Notes under the pieces: generated by a model
The model's input: the letters and a program-made list of their open reading frames with translations, nothing else
The model's database searches: none
What the model was told of the DNA's origin: nothing
Source of the DNA: Strigamia acuminata
Lineage: Eukaryota > Arthropoda > Chilopoda > Geophilomorpha > Linotaeniidae
Length of the DNA: 64,000 nucleotides
Direction: 5' to 3'
NCBI GenBank assembly: GCA_949358305.1
Contig: OX442314.1
Span: 33,909,608-33,973,607, forward strand
Shown here: positions 32,672-45,200 of the stretch, in pieces
Layout of the letters: every line of letters starts with the position of its first letter
How positions within the stretch are numbered: position 1 is the first letter of the stretch
Translations under genes and position numbers: made by a program

Positions 32672-32884
32672 GTATAAAGTAAATATGAAGTATAAAGTAA
32701 ACATAAGGTATAAAGTAAACATAAGGTATAAAGTAATCATTAGGTATAAAGTAAACATAAGGTATAAAGTAAACATAAGGTATAAAGTAAACATAAGGTA
32801 TAAAGTAATCATTAGGTATAAAGTAATCATAAGGTATAAAGTGAACATAAGGTATAAAGTAAACGTAAGGTATAAAGTAAACAT
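32672..32884. repeat. 18-bp minisatellite
   Basis: About twelve copies of an 18-base unit of the form AAGTAAACATAAGGTATA, some with ATCATTAGG variants. The unit is a multiple of three, which produces false open frames on both strands. Confidence 0.95.
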
Positions 32885-33283
32885 TTATTCTTGGAAAACG
32901 AAAATCAAGTGAGTTTGAGATTATTTAAACTCAAAACCATTACAAAGAATACAAAGCAGAACAAATCAATATACAATCTTCATTGACAATCAAATAGTCT
33001 GACATCTAGACAACTGATATACATCTGCAAAAATAACAGACGACAATACAAAACAAATTGCATTTTTATGTACGCTTTGACATAACAGTTTAAGGCATTG
33101 ACAACGTCCTTAAGGCGCTAATAAAACAAACAAATCGTAGTCAACACTGATGAAACACATTTAAAATAACCGCGCACATATGCTACGCTAATCCAGCAAA
33201 TCACGACTTCAAGGATAAAATGTTTGAACACCAAACCAATAAATTCCCCTTTGTTCAATTAAATTTCCATCGCAAATATATGT

Positions 33284-34241
33284 TCACAAAAACAATAAAG
33301 TATTGTACGGTGACAGCCATTTTGTTAGCAAATCGGCTACATTCAACTCTCGAGGGATATGTTTAATATTGAATATTCCCATCTCGTACCAATCGCGTAG
33401 AAAATGGAGCTTGACGTCTATGTGCTTATTGGCTCGATTTTCGATCATATTTTTGGCGTATTGAATAGCAGGCATGCTATCAGCAAACACGCACGGCAAA
33501 ACCCTATCAATACTGAGCATAACATCTGACTCAAAAAAAATCACAGAGAAAAGAATATCTGGCCTTGTCCTACTTGCCATAAATAGCAAACTTCCTACCA
33601 ATGAACGATAGGAAAAGGTAGAGTCTATGCGTTCTCCAGTTTGAATTTGCTGAATCATTGTTCCAGCAGTTTCTGGTACTTTGATTCTGTGGCAAGAATC
33701 AATCCCATAGTCTTTGTACAATTTAAAAATAAAATTCTTTTGGTGAATTGCAATATTAGCCTCTTCCCTATCAAACTCAATACGGTACCAAGTAGTAGTG
33801 TCACAGGACCCAAGTTTACAACTTCAAAATATTCTCCTATCTAATCCAGTATACTGTCTTCAACGAGTTCATCCCTACTAAAAAGAACATTGTCCTCGAC
33901 ATAGAAGTTGATGACTGCTTCTGAACCAGAACTGTAAACGCAATTGAGTCCCATAATGGGAGAAAAACCAATATCAATTAGGCATTCAAGTAGTTTTTGG
34001 TACCACTTTCTGCCTGCTTGATGGAGACCGTACCAAGTGCTTTCTGCAGTTTCCAACATTTGTGTTTTTTTGTCGTACGGAAGTCCTTGGGGATTTCCAT
34101 ATATTGAGACTCATCAAGGTCACCATATAAATATGCCGCCTTGATATCTAAATGGGTGTCATGCCATCCTTTGAGCACAACTAGTGTGCAAAAGAAAATT
34201 AAATTGAAGGTGAAATTGTCTACCGACAAGAAAACTTCCAT
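33284..34241 (-). mobile_element. Ty1/copia retrotransposon remnant (RT-RNase H)
   Basis: Two broken frames. 34241-33841 has the reverse-transcriptase landmarks HLDIKAAYLYGDL, a broken GLHQAGRKWYQKL (usual GLKQSxRxW), and FYVEDNVL where YVDD is usual. 33721-33284 has the RNase H end: SYRSLVGSLLFMASRTRPDI, ADSMPAIQYAKN, RANKHIDVKLHFLRDW, and NVADLLTKWL. This order is typical of copia. Frame shifts and a deletion separate the two parts. No LTRs were identified. Confidence 0.8.
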
Positions 34242-34309
34242 ATAATCAATCCCAGCAGCCTGGTCTTTTTGGTCTATTTGGTCTTTTTTGTCAATTTGAT
34301 CAAGTCAAT

Positions 34310-34799
34310 TACATCTTTCCAGGGCAGACGCTCGCTCGCAAAGGAGTTTTGCCATACGCTGAGGGAGACAAAAGGTCCCCCACTCCAAAAGGCAAAAGTG
34401 GGCCAGAGTGGAGTGAGTTCTCCTGACTGACCCTCCTCATGGTCACTTCAAAAGATAATACGAAATGTAGCCGATTGTCGCTCGCCGTTCTTGCCGACAC
34501 TCGCTTTTCTGCCGCTCGTCATCACTATTTTGACGCTTTCTTTAGTCTGCTTCTTTTCGTCCGCCCGGCACTGCCTTCTGCATTCTCGTTTGCACGTTGT
34601 ATTTGCAACCTTGTAACATTTCAATATTTTTATGTATTATTTTATAGATACGCGTACAAAAACAAATCGAAAAAAATGCAAAACAAAAGACTGAAATATA
34701 GAAAAGAATAAAAACATAGAAAACTAATGTTTTTAAAAAACAGCAAAAGAACGAGAAGAAATGCAAAAAATAAATAAAATATATTACAAACTAAAACAC
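34310..34799. other. Spacer without a recognised gene
   Basis: AT-rich with a GC-richer patch at 34320-34440. No convincing frame or RNA was found. Confidence 0.4.
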
Positions 34800-34876
34800 A
34801 GCCAACATGGTGGACAACATGGTGGACAACATGGCGAGCAACATGGCGGAAAAGATGGCGGCCAACATGGTGGACA
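34800..34876. repeat. 12-bp imperfect tandem repeat
   Basis: Six to seven units of the type AACATGGTGGAC, with AACATGGCGAGC and AAGATGGCGGCC variants. Confidence 0.8.
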
Positions 34877-35723
34877 AATTTGGAAGTGCTTGCAGGAAAA
34901 AAACTAAAAATGCAGGCACAGATTTCTCGGAAAGTCATATTTACAAAATTGAAAAATTATGTAATCGCTTTTGCAATTACCGGTAATTGTGAATCACAAT
35001 TTCAAATGATGTCATACTCAAAGAAAACCTGCGCTTTGAGAATTGACTCGCTGCAAGTACTATATCTAAATAAATAAAAAAAATTTAAAAATTTAAAAAT
35101 AAAAAACATTAACCTCACTTCACGTTAGCGCCTATCTGAACTCGCGGTCGGACATCCATGATTATAATAACAATATTGAAATGTGGCATTGAATTCGACT
35201 TTTCCTGCTCTCGTTGAGGGAATATAAAGTGGATACTCGACTTTTATATTCAATTTGTTTTGATTCTACTAATAACTCGACGGTCATCTGTGTCGATCAC
35301 CCGGTAACTGAATACGGCAGGATGAGAGGTGAGACGCTGATGCTGTCGATGCTGTGGTGAATGTAGAAGTGTCTTCTTCCGTGTTTAAATATACATCGGA
35401 AGATGAACAAGGAAAATTAATTTTAATCTCTATTCTTGAGATGCGTCATGACGTAGTTGGTGGATGTAGGTCAAGTTCAGTGACCCACATCCATGATGGA
35501 ATGTATTCAAAAGATATTTCACAACACACGAATACAAGAATTAATAAATGATTATTTTTATTGAATACTTAACAAATATATAATGAATTTTAATGAATTA
35601 ATTTTCTGGTGATTTGAGATCACCACAACTTGTGTTCCGACCTCGCGAGCTTCGTCTAAATGAAAGACGGCTTCGGCTTTCGGTGGAATTTCTATCGCTG
35701 CAGTTAATTCTGCGTCGGCAAGT

Positions 35724-35994
35724 TGTGGTGTCATCACTGAAATTTCATACCGCACCAAAAAAACAGTATACTGTGTCCAAAAATGGCAAAATGGCAAAAT
35801 CGAATTTCACGCCGACTGGTGGTGAAAATAGAAAGTGAACGAATAACAGAATGACTACTAACTTACAGTTTTACATGCTTTATTATCGAGATACAATTGG
35901 ATCTTGGTTCTTGGGCTCGTGTAAACGGGCTGCATCACTGGTTGAGGATCCGGGCGGGCCAGAGGGATAGGGCGGACTTTGCGGCATCACCACA
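35724..35994. repeat. Possible solo LTR or short LTR-like element
   Basis: The 271-base stretch starts TGTGGTGTCATCAC and ends GCATCACCACA, with perfect 7-bp inverted ends like those of the 5' end of both LTR elements in this window. A similar end (GAGATCACCACA) stands just upstream at 35622-35633. I found no clear target duplication, so the call is weak. Confidence 0.35.
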
Positions 35995-36229
35995 ACGACA
36001 ATACGGAGACGTATTTGGCTCCGTGGCACAAACGACCGTGAATGTCCTTCGCATTCGCTACGATCTAAATCAGCCAATCATTCAATCGAATGATTCGGAC
36101 TTCGAATGTAACTAAAGCTATAAAAATGCAACAAATAAAAGTTAGATATTATTTTTATGGGCGGGTACAGTCACGATGGTTGAGGGAACCATCGAGGGAA
36201 GTTTTGACACTTCCATCCGCCAGCATGCC

Positions 36230-36390
36230 TTAGGATGACGCTCATGTAGTTTTTGGTATCACATTCTGCCTGCTTGACCGTACAGTGCTTTCTGCAGTTT
36301 CCAACATTTGTGTTGTTTTTCCGTCGTACGGAAACCCTTGGAGATTTCCATATATTGAGACTCATCAAGGTCGCCATATAAATATAAGTA
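36230..36390 (-). mobile_element. Ty1/copia reverse-transcriptase fragment
   Basis: About 160 bases that match 34010-34140: the same 'ctttctgcagtttccaacattt' and 'ggagatttccatatattgag' blocks appear in the same order. A short second copy of the copia remnant. Confidence 0.7.
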
Positions 36391-36402
36391 TAGTTTAAGT
36401 AT

Positions 36403-37440
36403 TCAAACAGATGTTGTAAGATCCATGTCTCCTTCCTCTTTGATTTTCATACCACGGTTGTCTGCATTAGCAGCCAACCTTGTTATGAAGGTGTCTACCG
36501 GTATGTATTTTTCTTTCGTTACTTCCAGTGTATTTAAATCTTTTTCTTGAGGCAATATTAGACACACCACTTGGTTATCACTTTGGCCCAATGTGGATGC
36601 TACACATCCACATTTTTCCGCCATTAACAATATGAGCAATGTTGTGAATAAAGTCCAACTTTTCTGGCGAAGACCTTCTAGCCAAGCCTCACTTCCTTTT
36701 TGAAATCTAGGTCCTTGATTAGGGACCATGCTTAGGCGGATTTTATCTATCTTGGAAGAGAAGATCCGCATCCAGGGGAAATAAGTGAGTATATACAAAT
36801 ACAGTACATTGTTGAAACCTAATAACTGATTCAGCAGTTTGAACACAGGTGTGGCCAACCCATATCTAAAGTTAGAACACCAAGAAGAGAAATCTATGGG
36901 TATGAACACAAAGTCAAAGGTGTCTGATCGATTTGAGTTGAATTTGAGTATAGTCCTAATTAACTCCTCCTCTGACATGGTCATGGACTGATGTTTAACA
37001 TATTTGAACAAAGATTTGGCATAATTGGCTTAATGGACTTGTCTGACAAAAGTTCAGAGGGATCAACGTGGTAATCAAATTCGAATGTTTTCTCAAACTC
37101 AGTGTTCTCAAACATATCTGAAGACCACAGGTCCGTGTTCGTGTCTTTTTCAAACCACCTTTCTTTTTCTATAGACCGTACAATATCACCGTGCACAGGC
37201 CCTGTTCGCTTTGGTGTCATCAATACTGCACACATCTCATCAAAGGCAAAAAGTGAGAGCATGTGACATTATAGCCTTGATTACATAAGACAATTTCTTG
37301 GTCTTCTTAGCCTAATCCCATCACCAATTCAATAAATAAAGAACACGCATGCGTCAGTTTTGCCATGCCTGCTAATATTTCCCTGCTTGTCCACGAAGGT
37401 GCGATTCTAAAATAATAGTTTTTTAAATTTCTAAGGGCGA
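36403..37440 (-). pseudogene. Endogenous viral element: negative-strand RNA virus L polymerase fragment
   Basis: Two overlapping frames (37262-36981 and 37011-36403) encode parts of the RNA-dependent RNA polymerase core of a non-segmented negative-strand virus (Mononegavirales or relatives). Landmarks are a polymerase motif A-like DFSSW, the highly typical WLEGLRQKSWT block, and GQSDNQ where the catalytic GDNQ is expected, that is, Gly to Ser at the key position. The part between 37262 and 37440 matches the fragment at 31015. At least one frame shift and a changed active site show a dead copy. The virus family cannot be fixed from this fragment. No transposon was seen that explains the insertion, but copia remains flank it at 36230. 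Confidence 0.82.
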
Positions 37441-37479
37441 ATTTCGAAGCACTACTAAAGTTACTACTTATTCGTAAGA

Positions 37480-38370
37480 CTATATTCAGAAAAACTAGAT
37501 AAATTATTGCAATGATTTTGCTTCTGCACATGATGCATTCGGTCTCGCCGCCGGTCTTGGTCTCGCCATCGGTCTCGCCATCGGTCTCGCTGCTGGTCGC
37601 ATGGTGAATGGCTACAGTAAAAATTAAAATAAAAAATCTTCAGAAAAACTAGAAAACTTACTGCAATGATTTTGCTTCTGCACATAATGCATTCGGTCTT
37701 GCTGCGATCTCGTCGCCAGACTGGTCGTCGGACGCACCGCCGGTCGCATGCTGAATGGCTTCAGTAAAAATTAAAATTAAAAATGTTCAGAAAAACTAGA
37801 AAACTTACTGCAACGATTTTGTTTCTGCATATAATGCATTCGTCTCGCTGTCGGTCTTGCCGTCTGTCTCGCAGTCGGGCTCGGTCTCACCCTCAGGCTC
37901 TGTCTCACCCTCAAGCTCGGTCTCACCCTCGGGCTTGGTCTCACCCTCGGTCTCGCCGCCGGTCGCGCCATCGGTCACATGATGAATGGCTTCAGTAAAA
38001 GTAAAAATAAAAAATCTTCAGAAAAACTAGAAAACTTACTGCAATGATTTTGTTTCTGCACATAATGCATTCGTCTTGCCGTCGGTCTCGCCCTCGGGCT
38101 CAGTCTTGCCATCGGTCTCACCCTCGGTCTTGCTGCCGGTCGCGTGATGAATAGCTTCAGTAAAAATTAAAATAAAAAAATCTTTAGAAAAAGTAGAAAA
38201 CTTACTGCAATGATTTTGCTTCTGCATATAATGCATTTGTCACGCCGTCCGTCTTGTCCTCGGGCTCGGTCTTGCCGCCGGTTGCATGATGAATAGCTTA
38301 CTCAGTAAAAATTTAAATTAAAAATCTTCAGATAAACTAGAAAACTAACTTCAATTGTTTTGCTTCTGCA
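37480..38370. repeat. Complex variable tandem repeat, about 150-220 bp unit
   Basis: Six units share 'cttcagaaaaactagaaaacttactgcaatg', 'attttgcttctgcacataatgcattcg' and 'gaatggcttcagtaaaaatt', and differ in the number of 12-base TCGGTCTCGCCC-like repeats between them. On the minus strand the inner repeats read as Arg-Pro and Arg-Val-rich peptide and are bordered by AG and GT sites. Confidence 0.85.
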
Positions 38371-38942
38371 CTGCTTCGGCACTGGCGACGTAAACTAGAT
38401 GACGCTCACAAGTCAGCAGTGCTTATGTCATACTGTCGGAGCTGCATCCTGATTTCATCCAATCAGGACGGAGCATTCTATAAGATCTCTCCTAGGTCAG
38501 GACTGACCAAGGAGTGACGGAACAACACCAGTCACAATTTTCCATCAAATTGGACACACCAAGATCCAGTTATTTGCATACTCCCATAATTTAGCGTCTC
38601 TTTTGGGAGTCATTTTTGTCATGAAGACCATCAATACCATGTCTTTGCAAACCCCAATGATTGTTACTGCTATTAATGGTCCTCTCATTTTGAGTAGAAG
38701 GGATAGTGCGCTTTGCTGTCCTATCTGGTTTTGACCATATTGCAGATGGTCATGACTGTGGACATACCCTCACACATCCACACTCCTTAGAACATCATTC
38801 ACAAACAGTCACAAGTAACATAATACTCAATTCCACAACTGTGTCAGTCTTGGAAACTTTGGTTTTCCTTATAAACGGACATTTGATCTCAGGGAAAAAT
38901 GTGTAATTTTATACAGACCACACATGCGTGGTTTAATGGGCA

Positions 38943-39962
38943 AGGGTATTTACACCGGCCCACCTGTTGAATTACATATTAAACTGGATGCAGTTCCGGT
39001 GTTTTATTGTCCACGTCCAGTTCCTTATGCTCGAAGAGAAGCAGTTGATCTTGCAATCCACTGCCTCATTGACCAAGGGATATTTTGTCCCATCAAATAG
39101 TCTCAATGGGCCCCGCCACTGGTATTGGTTGTTAAGGCTAGCAATAGCTTGAGATTGTGTGGCGATTATCGCTCAACAATTAATTAGGTGATCATTCCTG
39201 ATCCACATCCCCTTCCACTGATAGCAGACTTGTTGGCGGGCCTGGCTGGAGCAAAATTTTTTACCGTGCTGGACCTTTGCCAGGCCTGCCAGCAGATACC
39301 TTTATTAGTAAGGTCGACATTTCTTGTTGCTGTAATCACCACCAAGGGCTTAATGTCAGTCACTAGGCTGCTATTTGGGTACTGCCCCTTCTTCTGGGAT
39401 CTTTCAGAGGATTGAGGGGTGTATAGGTTTACCAAGATATCTTGGTGGCAACACTTTGCAGTGTTGCAAATGGTTTTCAATAAACTGCTTATTTCGATTT
39501 GAAATTTAGCAAAGACAAGTGCTATTTTGTTTACCTGAAGTACAATATTTGGGTCACATTTTGACTCAACAAGGAATCTCACTTTTACCATCCAAGATGG
39601 AGGCAAGTTAGATGATTATCGACCCCGAAAGATGCCGACACCTTGAAGTCCTTTATGGGTTTGGTGACCTATTATGCGTCTTTTGTTTCTCAGATGGCTC
39701 ATATCACCACCCCTTTGTATCGGCTACTGCAAAAGGATCAGAATTGGCAATGGACTACCTCAACAAGCAGCTTTTGACCAAATCAAAACGATTTTGGCCT
39801 CTACTCACGTTTTATGATATTAAAAAACCATTGATTATTACGTGTGACGCATCCTCGTATGGTTTTGCCATTATGAACATGATTGGTGGAACTGTTTCAT
39901 GTGACAAATCTAAAATTGCAAAAATGCCTCAATTAATGAAACTTAGCGTGTTTATTTTCTAA
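38943..39962 (+). mobile_element. Ty3/gypsy reverse-transcriptase remnant
   Basis: The frame starting near 38943 reads as the start of a Ty3/gypsy reverse transcriptase with in-frame stops: PRPVPYARR, LRLCGDYRSTIN, IPDPHPLP, FTVLDLCQACQQIPL. The part at 39780-39880 holds an RNase H start (LIITCDASSYGFA). Several stops and frame shifts exist. It is not close to the two large elements. No LTRs were found. Confidence 0.75.
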
Positions 39963-41014
39963 AAATCAATCAGTTTTAGAAATCTTTTACTCTACATTGG
40001 TCCCCTGAACATAAAAACCTGTCATGAAATTCCTTTTGATATTCGGAACATGATAAATATATGTGTACTTTAATTCTTTCATACCCGTAATAGTCAGGTC
40101 TCCCATGGACAACTCGATAGTGCTTTATTTCCAATTGTCCCTACCGGTAGCGGGCCTTTTTTTCTCACAAAATATTTATAAATTTTATTTCTTTTATTTC
40201 TGGTTTCAGTATAATTACCACCAACTTGAATTAAAATTAAGGAATTGAGAAATTTATATTTTATCAGAATAGAGCAATTTTTATTTTTTGATTTTATTTC
40301 TAAAAAAGATTTAACCACAAACAATCATTCATGAAAGACAAAAAAAACATTAAAGTCAAACACATTTTAAAAATAAACTGATCTGCATTTACGATGATGT
40401 GGAAAACGATGATGGACTACTCATTCCTGGAGCCAGCCATGTTTCAGATGTTCCAGGCTCGCTCGTAGCTCGTTCGTTTTCGTCGTCGTCTCCGCTGAAT
40501 TTGTATTCATGTCGTGTTCCCCACTAGGATAGTTACTTCATCATGTTGGTGCGTTTTTAATTTGTCTAAATTATAAGTTCTTTGTAATTTATCCTTCAAT
40601 GTTTATCGATGAATTTTTTTTATAGGCGCGATCGCTTTATGCCATAATGGCGTCGTTGTTGTTTGTTGGTTGTCTCGTCCCATGGCTGCACAGAATATAG
40701 GATTTCGTAGTGTTCCTGAGGATGATTATTTAATTTATTATTTTGAAGTAATTTTTTCGCGCTATCAACTTTCGTGCTTCCATTTTTCTACGATCAAAAC
40801 TGATTTATTTTTTAAAATTAATTTTTATTTTGTTTTGTCTATTTTAGGTGCGATGCACGAACATGTCCAGCCCCACCGTTTACTCACGATTGAGCATTCA
40901 CTTTACGGAATGCGTGACGTCACTGATCTGAAATTCTTCAAATATTCGATTTTGTCGTGATATTATGAATGTTATTTCTTCAAAATTAGCATTGTTAGCA
41001 TTTTCTTGTTTAAA

Positions 41015-41094
41015 GGGGAGAAAAATGTCCATGTCCCAGCCTCCTCGTGGCCTCCCCTGGGTTCACTGCAGGTTCCTCGTTCGGTGCTGCAGTG
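41015..41094 (+). ncRNA. Conserved hairpin B
   Basis: GGGGAG (41015-41020) pairs with CTCCCC (41052-41057), CCATG (41029-41033) with CGTGG (41046-41050). A second hairpin follows: CACTGCAG (41064-41071) with CTGCAGTG (41087-41094). Both arms agree with units A and C. Confidence 0.4.
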
Positions 41095-41276
41095 GAGCTA
41101 ATGGGACCTCTGGTTCTCGTGTTTTCTCATCTTTTTATCATTGTTACACTTTTTTTCTAGAAGTTAGCACATGCAGAATTGTGTGATAGTTTCATTTTGT
41201 CTCAATTAGACAACTGAGCCTTAGTTTTTATCTAATTCAATATTAGTCGAGTTGTGTTTGGTCATTTGTGTGTTCA

Positions 41277-41466
41277 GTAGAGCGTCGATTATCCGAACGT
41301 TGGTCACACGAACAACCGGTTAAGCGAACAGTGGTGTTCGTTTTTTTAGAAAATGTTATCGCTTTTTTTGTTTACACTGTTTGTAATAAACATTAAGACC
41401 GATTATGCGAATAAATGGGTTTCATGAACACCCGTGTTTCCGATTAGATAATACGATGCTCTAGTG
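41277..41466. mobile_element. pogo/Tigger-like MITE
   Basis: About 190 bases starting CAGTAGAGCGTCGATTATCC and ending with an imperfect inverted copy (TAATACGATGCTCTAGTG). The ends resemble Tigger/pogo termini. It has no transposase and sits in unit B. Confidence 0.6.
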
Positions 41467-42275
41467 TTATTTTGCCATTGTTTTGAGTAGTGAATATGGT
41501 CTTATAAGACTGCATTCAGGTTTATGAGTGTAGCGTTTACCAATTGTCAAGTACTGTACAGCTTCAAATGGCGGCCCGGGTGCTTATTTATTTTTTGGAC
41601 ACGACCCTCGGCGGATTTTCCAAAAATCACCGATTTTTTTCTAAAAAAAAATATGATTTTCTTGTAAAAAATTGCTGATTTTTCCAAGAAAATCATACTT
41701 TTTTCGACGGATCACTGTCATTTATACAAAAATCACCATTTTCTTGAAAAACTGGTACTTTTTATTACCCACGGTGCTTATTGCATATATTGTCGGTGAC
41801 CCACGGATGGTTAAACAGGTCCCAGACCCTAAATAGAACTGGGCCGCAATTTGAAGATTTACTTTACATTGATGTACGAATACATCTCATTTTTCACAAT
41901 GCTAATAATAATCAAACGTTTAGTGACATTTGTTTTGATTCAATCAATCAATTACTGTTGCCGAGCTCATTTTCGAGTGCTTTAAAGGGTTTCACGACGC
42001 AAATGGCGTCGTGGGGCGGCTACGAATCGCGCACGGTCCAATTTCTCGTGCCCCACACCATCTCCGAAGAGCTTTTCGCCATTCTGGCCACCACGTTGCC
42101 CCTCCATACTCCACGTGTCCAATCCTCTGGCCAAGCGAATCATTATCACCGAACTAATAAAACATTTCAAATACATTTATTCGATCGCATCCGTTATCAC
42201 AAAATAGACACTTTGAACAAATACAAATTTTCACAGCCCAGTTAAAAAAAAAGAGAGATACGAGTTGTTACTACA

Positions 42276-45200
42276 TTAAACACCTCCCTGAGAATGAGGA
42301 GGAGAGATAAGTATTCCCGACGTCATGATCGGAATCACAAAATCGTCCATGTTGGGCATAACCAAAATCTTCTGCAATCCAAAAAAAAAAAAAAAAAAAA
42401 ATTACATTCAAAAATCTAAAATAAATTAACTTTTCAATCAAACTACTTGGAATTCCTGAATTAATTTCTTCTCTATCCATTCGGTGACGCTGCCGACCGT
42501 CACTTCACGCTCGCCCAACTTAGGCCTCGCGACTAACGATATTTTCGGATTTGTTCGAAACCCGTACCTGAAATAAACCCACACGTAAAACAAATTGCAA
42601 AAACAATTAAGCATCGCATGTTCGTACCACAATCTGTCGGTCGGCGGCGGCGGAATATTCACAACAAACGTACCACTGACCGCCTGCAATTCCACCGTGA
42701 GTATGAGCCTCGTGTTGGACACGCCCTCCATCGCCTTGCGCACGTACTTGAACTCGGTGGCGTGTTGAAAGTAGCGCGACTGCGACACCTTGTCGACGAA
42801 ACGCAAGATCTTCTTGCTCGCGGCGCCGCCGCCCTGGCTGGTCGCCAGCCGCGACAGCTTGACGCCCGAGTCGTCGAGCCTGCACAACGCCACGTCGTCC
42901 ACCTCCTCGTCCGTCGACGACTCGGCGCTGTCCTCTTCGTCGCTGTCGAACGCCGCCGCCACTTTGGCCGTCGCGCTGACGGGCGACGGCGGCCGATCGT
43001 CCGATTCCTTCTTCAACTTCATCAGATTGAGCTTGGTCTCGAGCGTCATCGAGTACGACGCGCCCTCTCTGCCGCCGCCGTCGAAGTCCACGTCGAAGTC
43101 CACCCACAGACCGCGCTCGTCCGCGGTCGGGCCGCCGACCCGCTCCAACGACGGTAACTGGCTGCCGAGCTCCAGCGACGTGACCGTCAGCTCCTCCATG
43201 AAGAAGGGAAGTTTGATTTTGCTCAATTTCCTCTGGATCCTGGCCACCAGCACGTCCTCCCACGCGGGCTCGCGAAGGAAATCCCAGAAAATCCGGCTGA
43301 GCAGCGCGTTGGGCCACGCCAAGTTGGCGCTGTCGCGCTCGCCGCTCGCCTCGCCGCTCGTTTCGCCGCCATCGGTCGGCAGCCAGCGCGCCATGTAGCC
43401 GTCCAGCTCCTGCTGCAGCGACGGCAGCGACGTGGGCGCGCCCATCTGCGCCGTCGCCCGGCACAGCACCCAGTACCACTCCTCCTTGTCGCGACAGGTG
43501 CGCGCGAACAGGTAGATGCAGCTCGCCTCCGTTTCTTCCTCCCCCTCTTCGACGGCCAAGTGGACGCACAGAGGGTATTTACGGCTCCACAACCTGGTAA
43601 AAATTAGTTTTAATTAAATTCAACTTATTATTCAACTTATTACAACTGTTTACCATATTTTGATAGAAATTTCACTTTTTCCATTAAAATTTCACTTTTT
43701 TTTCATTGGAATTTTACTTTCTTCATTAAAATTTTATTTTTCAGTGAAATTTTATTTTTCATTAACATTTTATTTTTCAGTGAAATTTTTTTTTTCATTA
43801 AAATTTTACTTTTTTCATTAAAATTTTATTTTCAGTGAAATTTTAATTTTTTTCCATTAAAATTTCACTTTTTTTCATTGAAATTTTACTTTTTTCATTA
43901 AAATTTTAATTTTTCATTAAAATTTTATTTTTCAGTAAAATTTTATTTTTCATTAAAATTTTATTTTTCGGTGAAATTTTAATTTTTTCCACTAAAATTT
44001 CACTTTTTTTTTAGAAAAATTTTCTTTCTAAATAACCATCATCATCGACGAATTTTTCATTAACCGTTTCCTGTTTGTCTTTGGTTACAAAAGCTCTCGA
44101 ATAGTAGCCGCGGCTACTATTTATAAATATAATAAAATTTCTTAATATTAATAAAAGTTAACCTTTTCCGCGTCAAGCCGACGGGCAAGAGTTCCACGCG
44201 ACAGCCGGCCAGATTGTAGTGGCGCTGGTCGGAGAAAGTAACCTCGTGCGCGGGCTCGTTCCAGCACGCGTGCCGCGGGATCTTGGTCTTGGGATGCGAG
44301 ATGCGCAACAACGGACCCTCCAACCGCACGAGCACTGGACACGTCTGTCCCACGTGGTAGTTGCTCGAATCGTACGGACGCCGCAACTCGTTCATCCACC
44401 CTTTGCGCGTTTCGGGCGGCGACAGCGGCAGCGGCAGCGACGGCCGCGCTGCCTCGCAGTGTCCGTCGCAGCACGGGGTCCGCGACCGCGGCCTCGGCGC
44501 GATGTACTTGGCGTGCACGACGAGAAACAACGCGACCAGACCGATCCCCGTGATCAGTCCCATGACGAACGGCGGCAGCGGCACGAAGCACAGAATGGCC
44601 ACGACCGTCACCAAATACCCCGCGCACTTGAGGGACACGGGACTCCACGCTCGCCTCGTGCGCGCCGCCGGACCTTCCGCGCCGCCGGACTCCCGCTCCG
44701 GGGGCGGCGGCGGCGGCGGCGGCGCGGTGGCCGAGCACGCCGCCAGCACGAAGTCGTCGTCCCGCGTCGGGCTCTCGTCCGCCGCGTCCTGTTGCCTGTA
44801 CTCCGAGTTGAGCCGCTCCTCGAGCGCGTCGTCGTCCTGGTTGCGGTCGGCCAGCTGCAACATGCTCCACGACTGCTGCGACGGCGCCGAGTCGCCGCGG
44901 TTCAGGAGACGCGCGCGCCGCGTCTTGAAGCCGGTCGAGATCTGCTTGAAGCGCTTGGCGCTGGGCGCGCGCGCCTCGGGACTTTCGCCGTCCAGCTGCT
45001 CGGTCGCCTCCTCCGCCACGTCCGGCGAGGGCAGCTCCGACACGTCGATGCCGAGGGTCTCCTCGACCGTGCGCGCGATTTTGCCTTTCAGTTCTCTGAA
45101 GAGCGAGACGCTGTCCTTGGTCGCTTCGTCCGAGTTATCGTGCGGTGGGGGCGGAGGGGGCGGTGGCGAGACGCCGTTCTTCTTGTCGTCGAGCCACCGC

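Larger units (their letters stand above)
40370..41545 (+). repeat. Non-coding unit B, gene copy absent
   Basis: Homologous to units A and C (blocks 'ctactcattcctgg', 'ccccactaggatagttacttcat', 'gccataatggcgtcgt', 'ttttaggtgcga', hairpin, and 'taagactgcattcaggtttatgagtgtagc' at 41497). Unlike A and C there is no copy of the 668-residue gene upstream; a Ty3/gypsy remnant lies there instead. A pogo-like MITE at 41277-41466 splits the right end. Confidence 0.6.

Noticed and set aside
32685-32912. Repetitive frames on both strands over the 18-bp minisatellite
   Set aside because: Open only because the unit length is a multiple of three.
41781-42245. Plus frame of 154 codons with the stretch [18 protein letters not shown]
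   Set aside because: The GC-richer part (41990-42140) looks coding and may be a last exon or a gene remnant, but I recognise no family and find no clear start or splice partner; it also overlaps the likely TEX2 3' end.
42607-43569. Alternative minus frame of 320 codons inside TEX2
   Set aside because: Arg/Gly-rich shadow of the TEX2 exon caused by high GC; the TEX2 frame has clear SMP and PH motifs.
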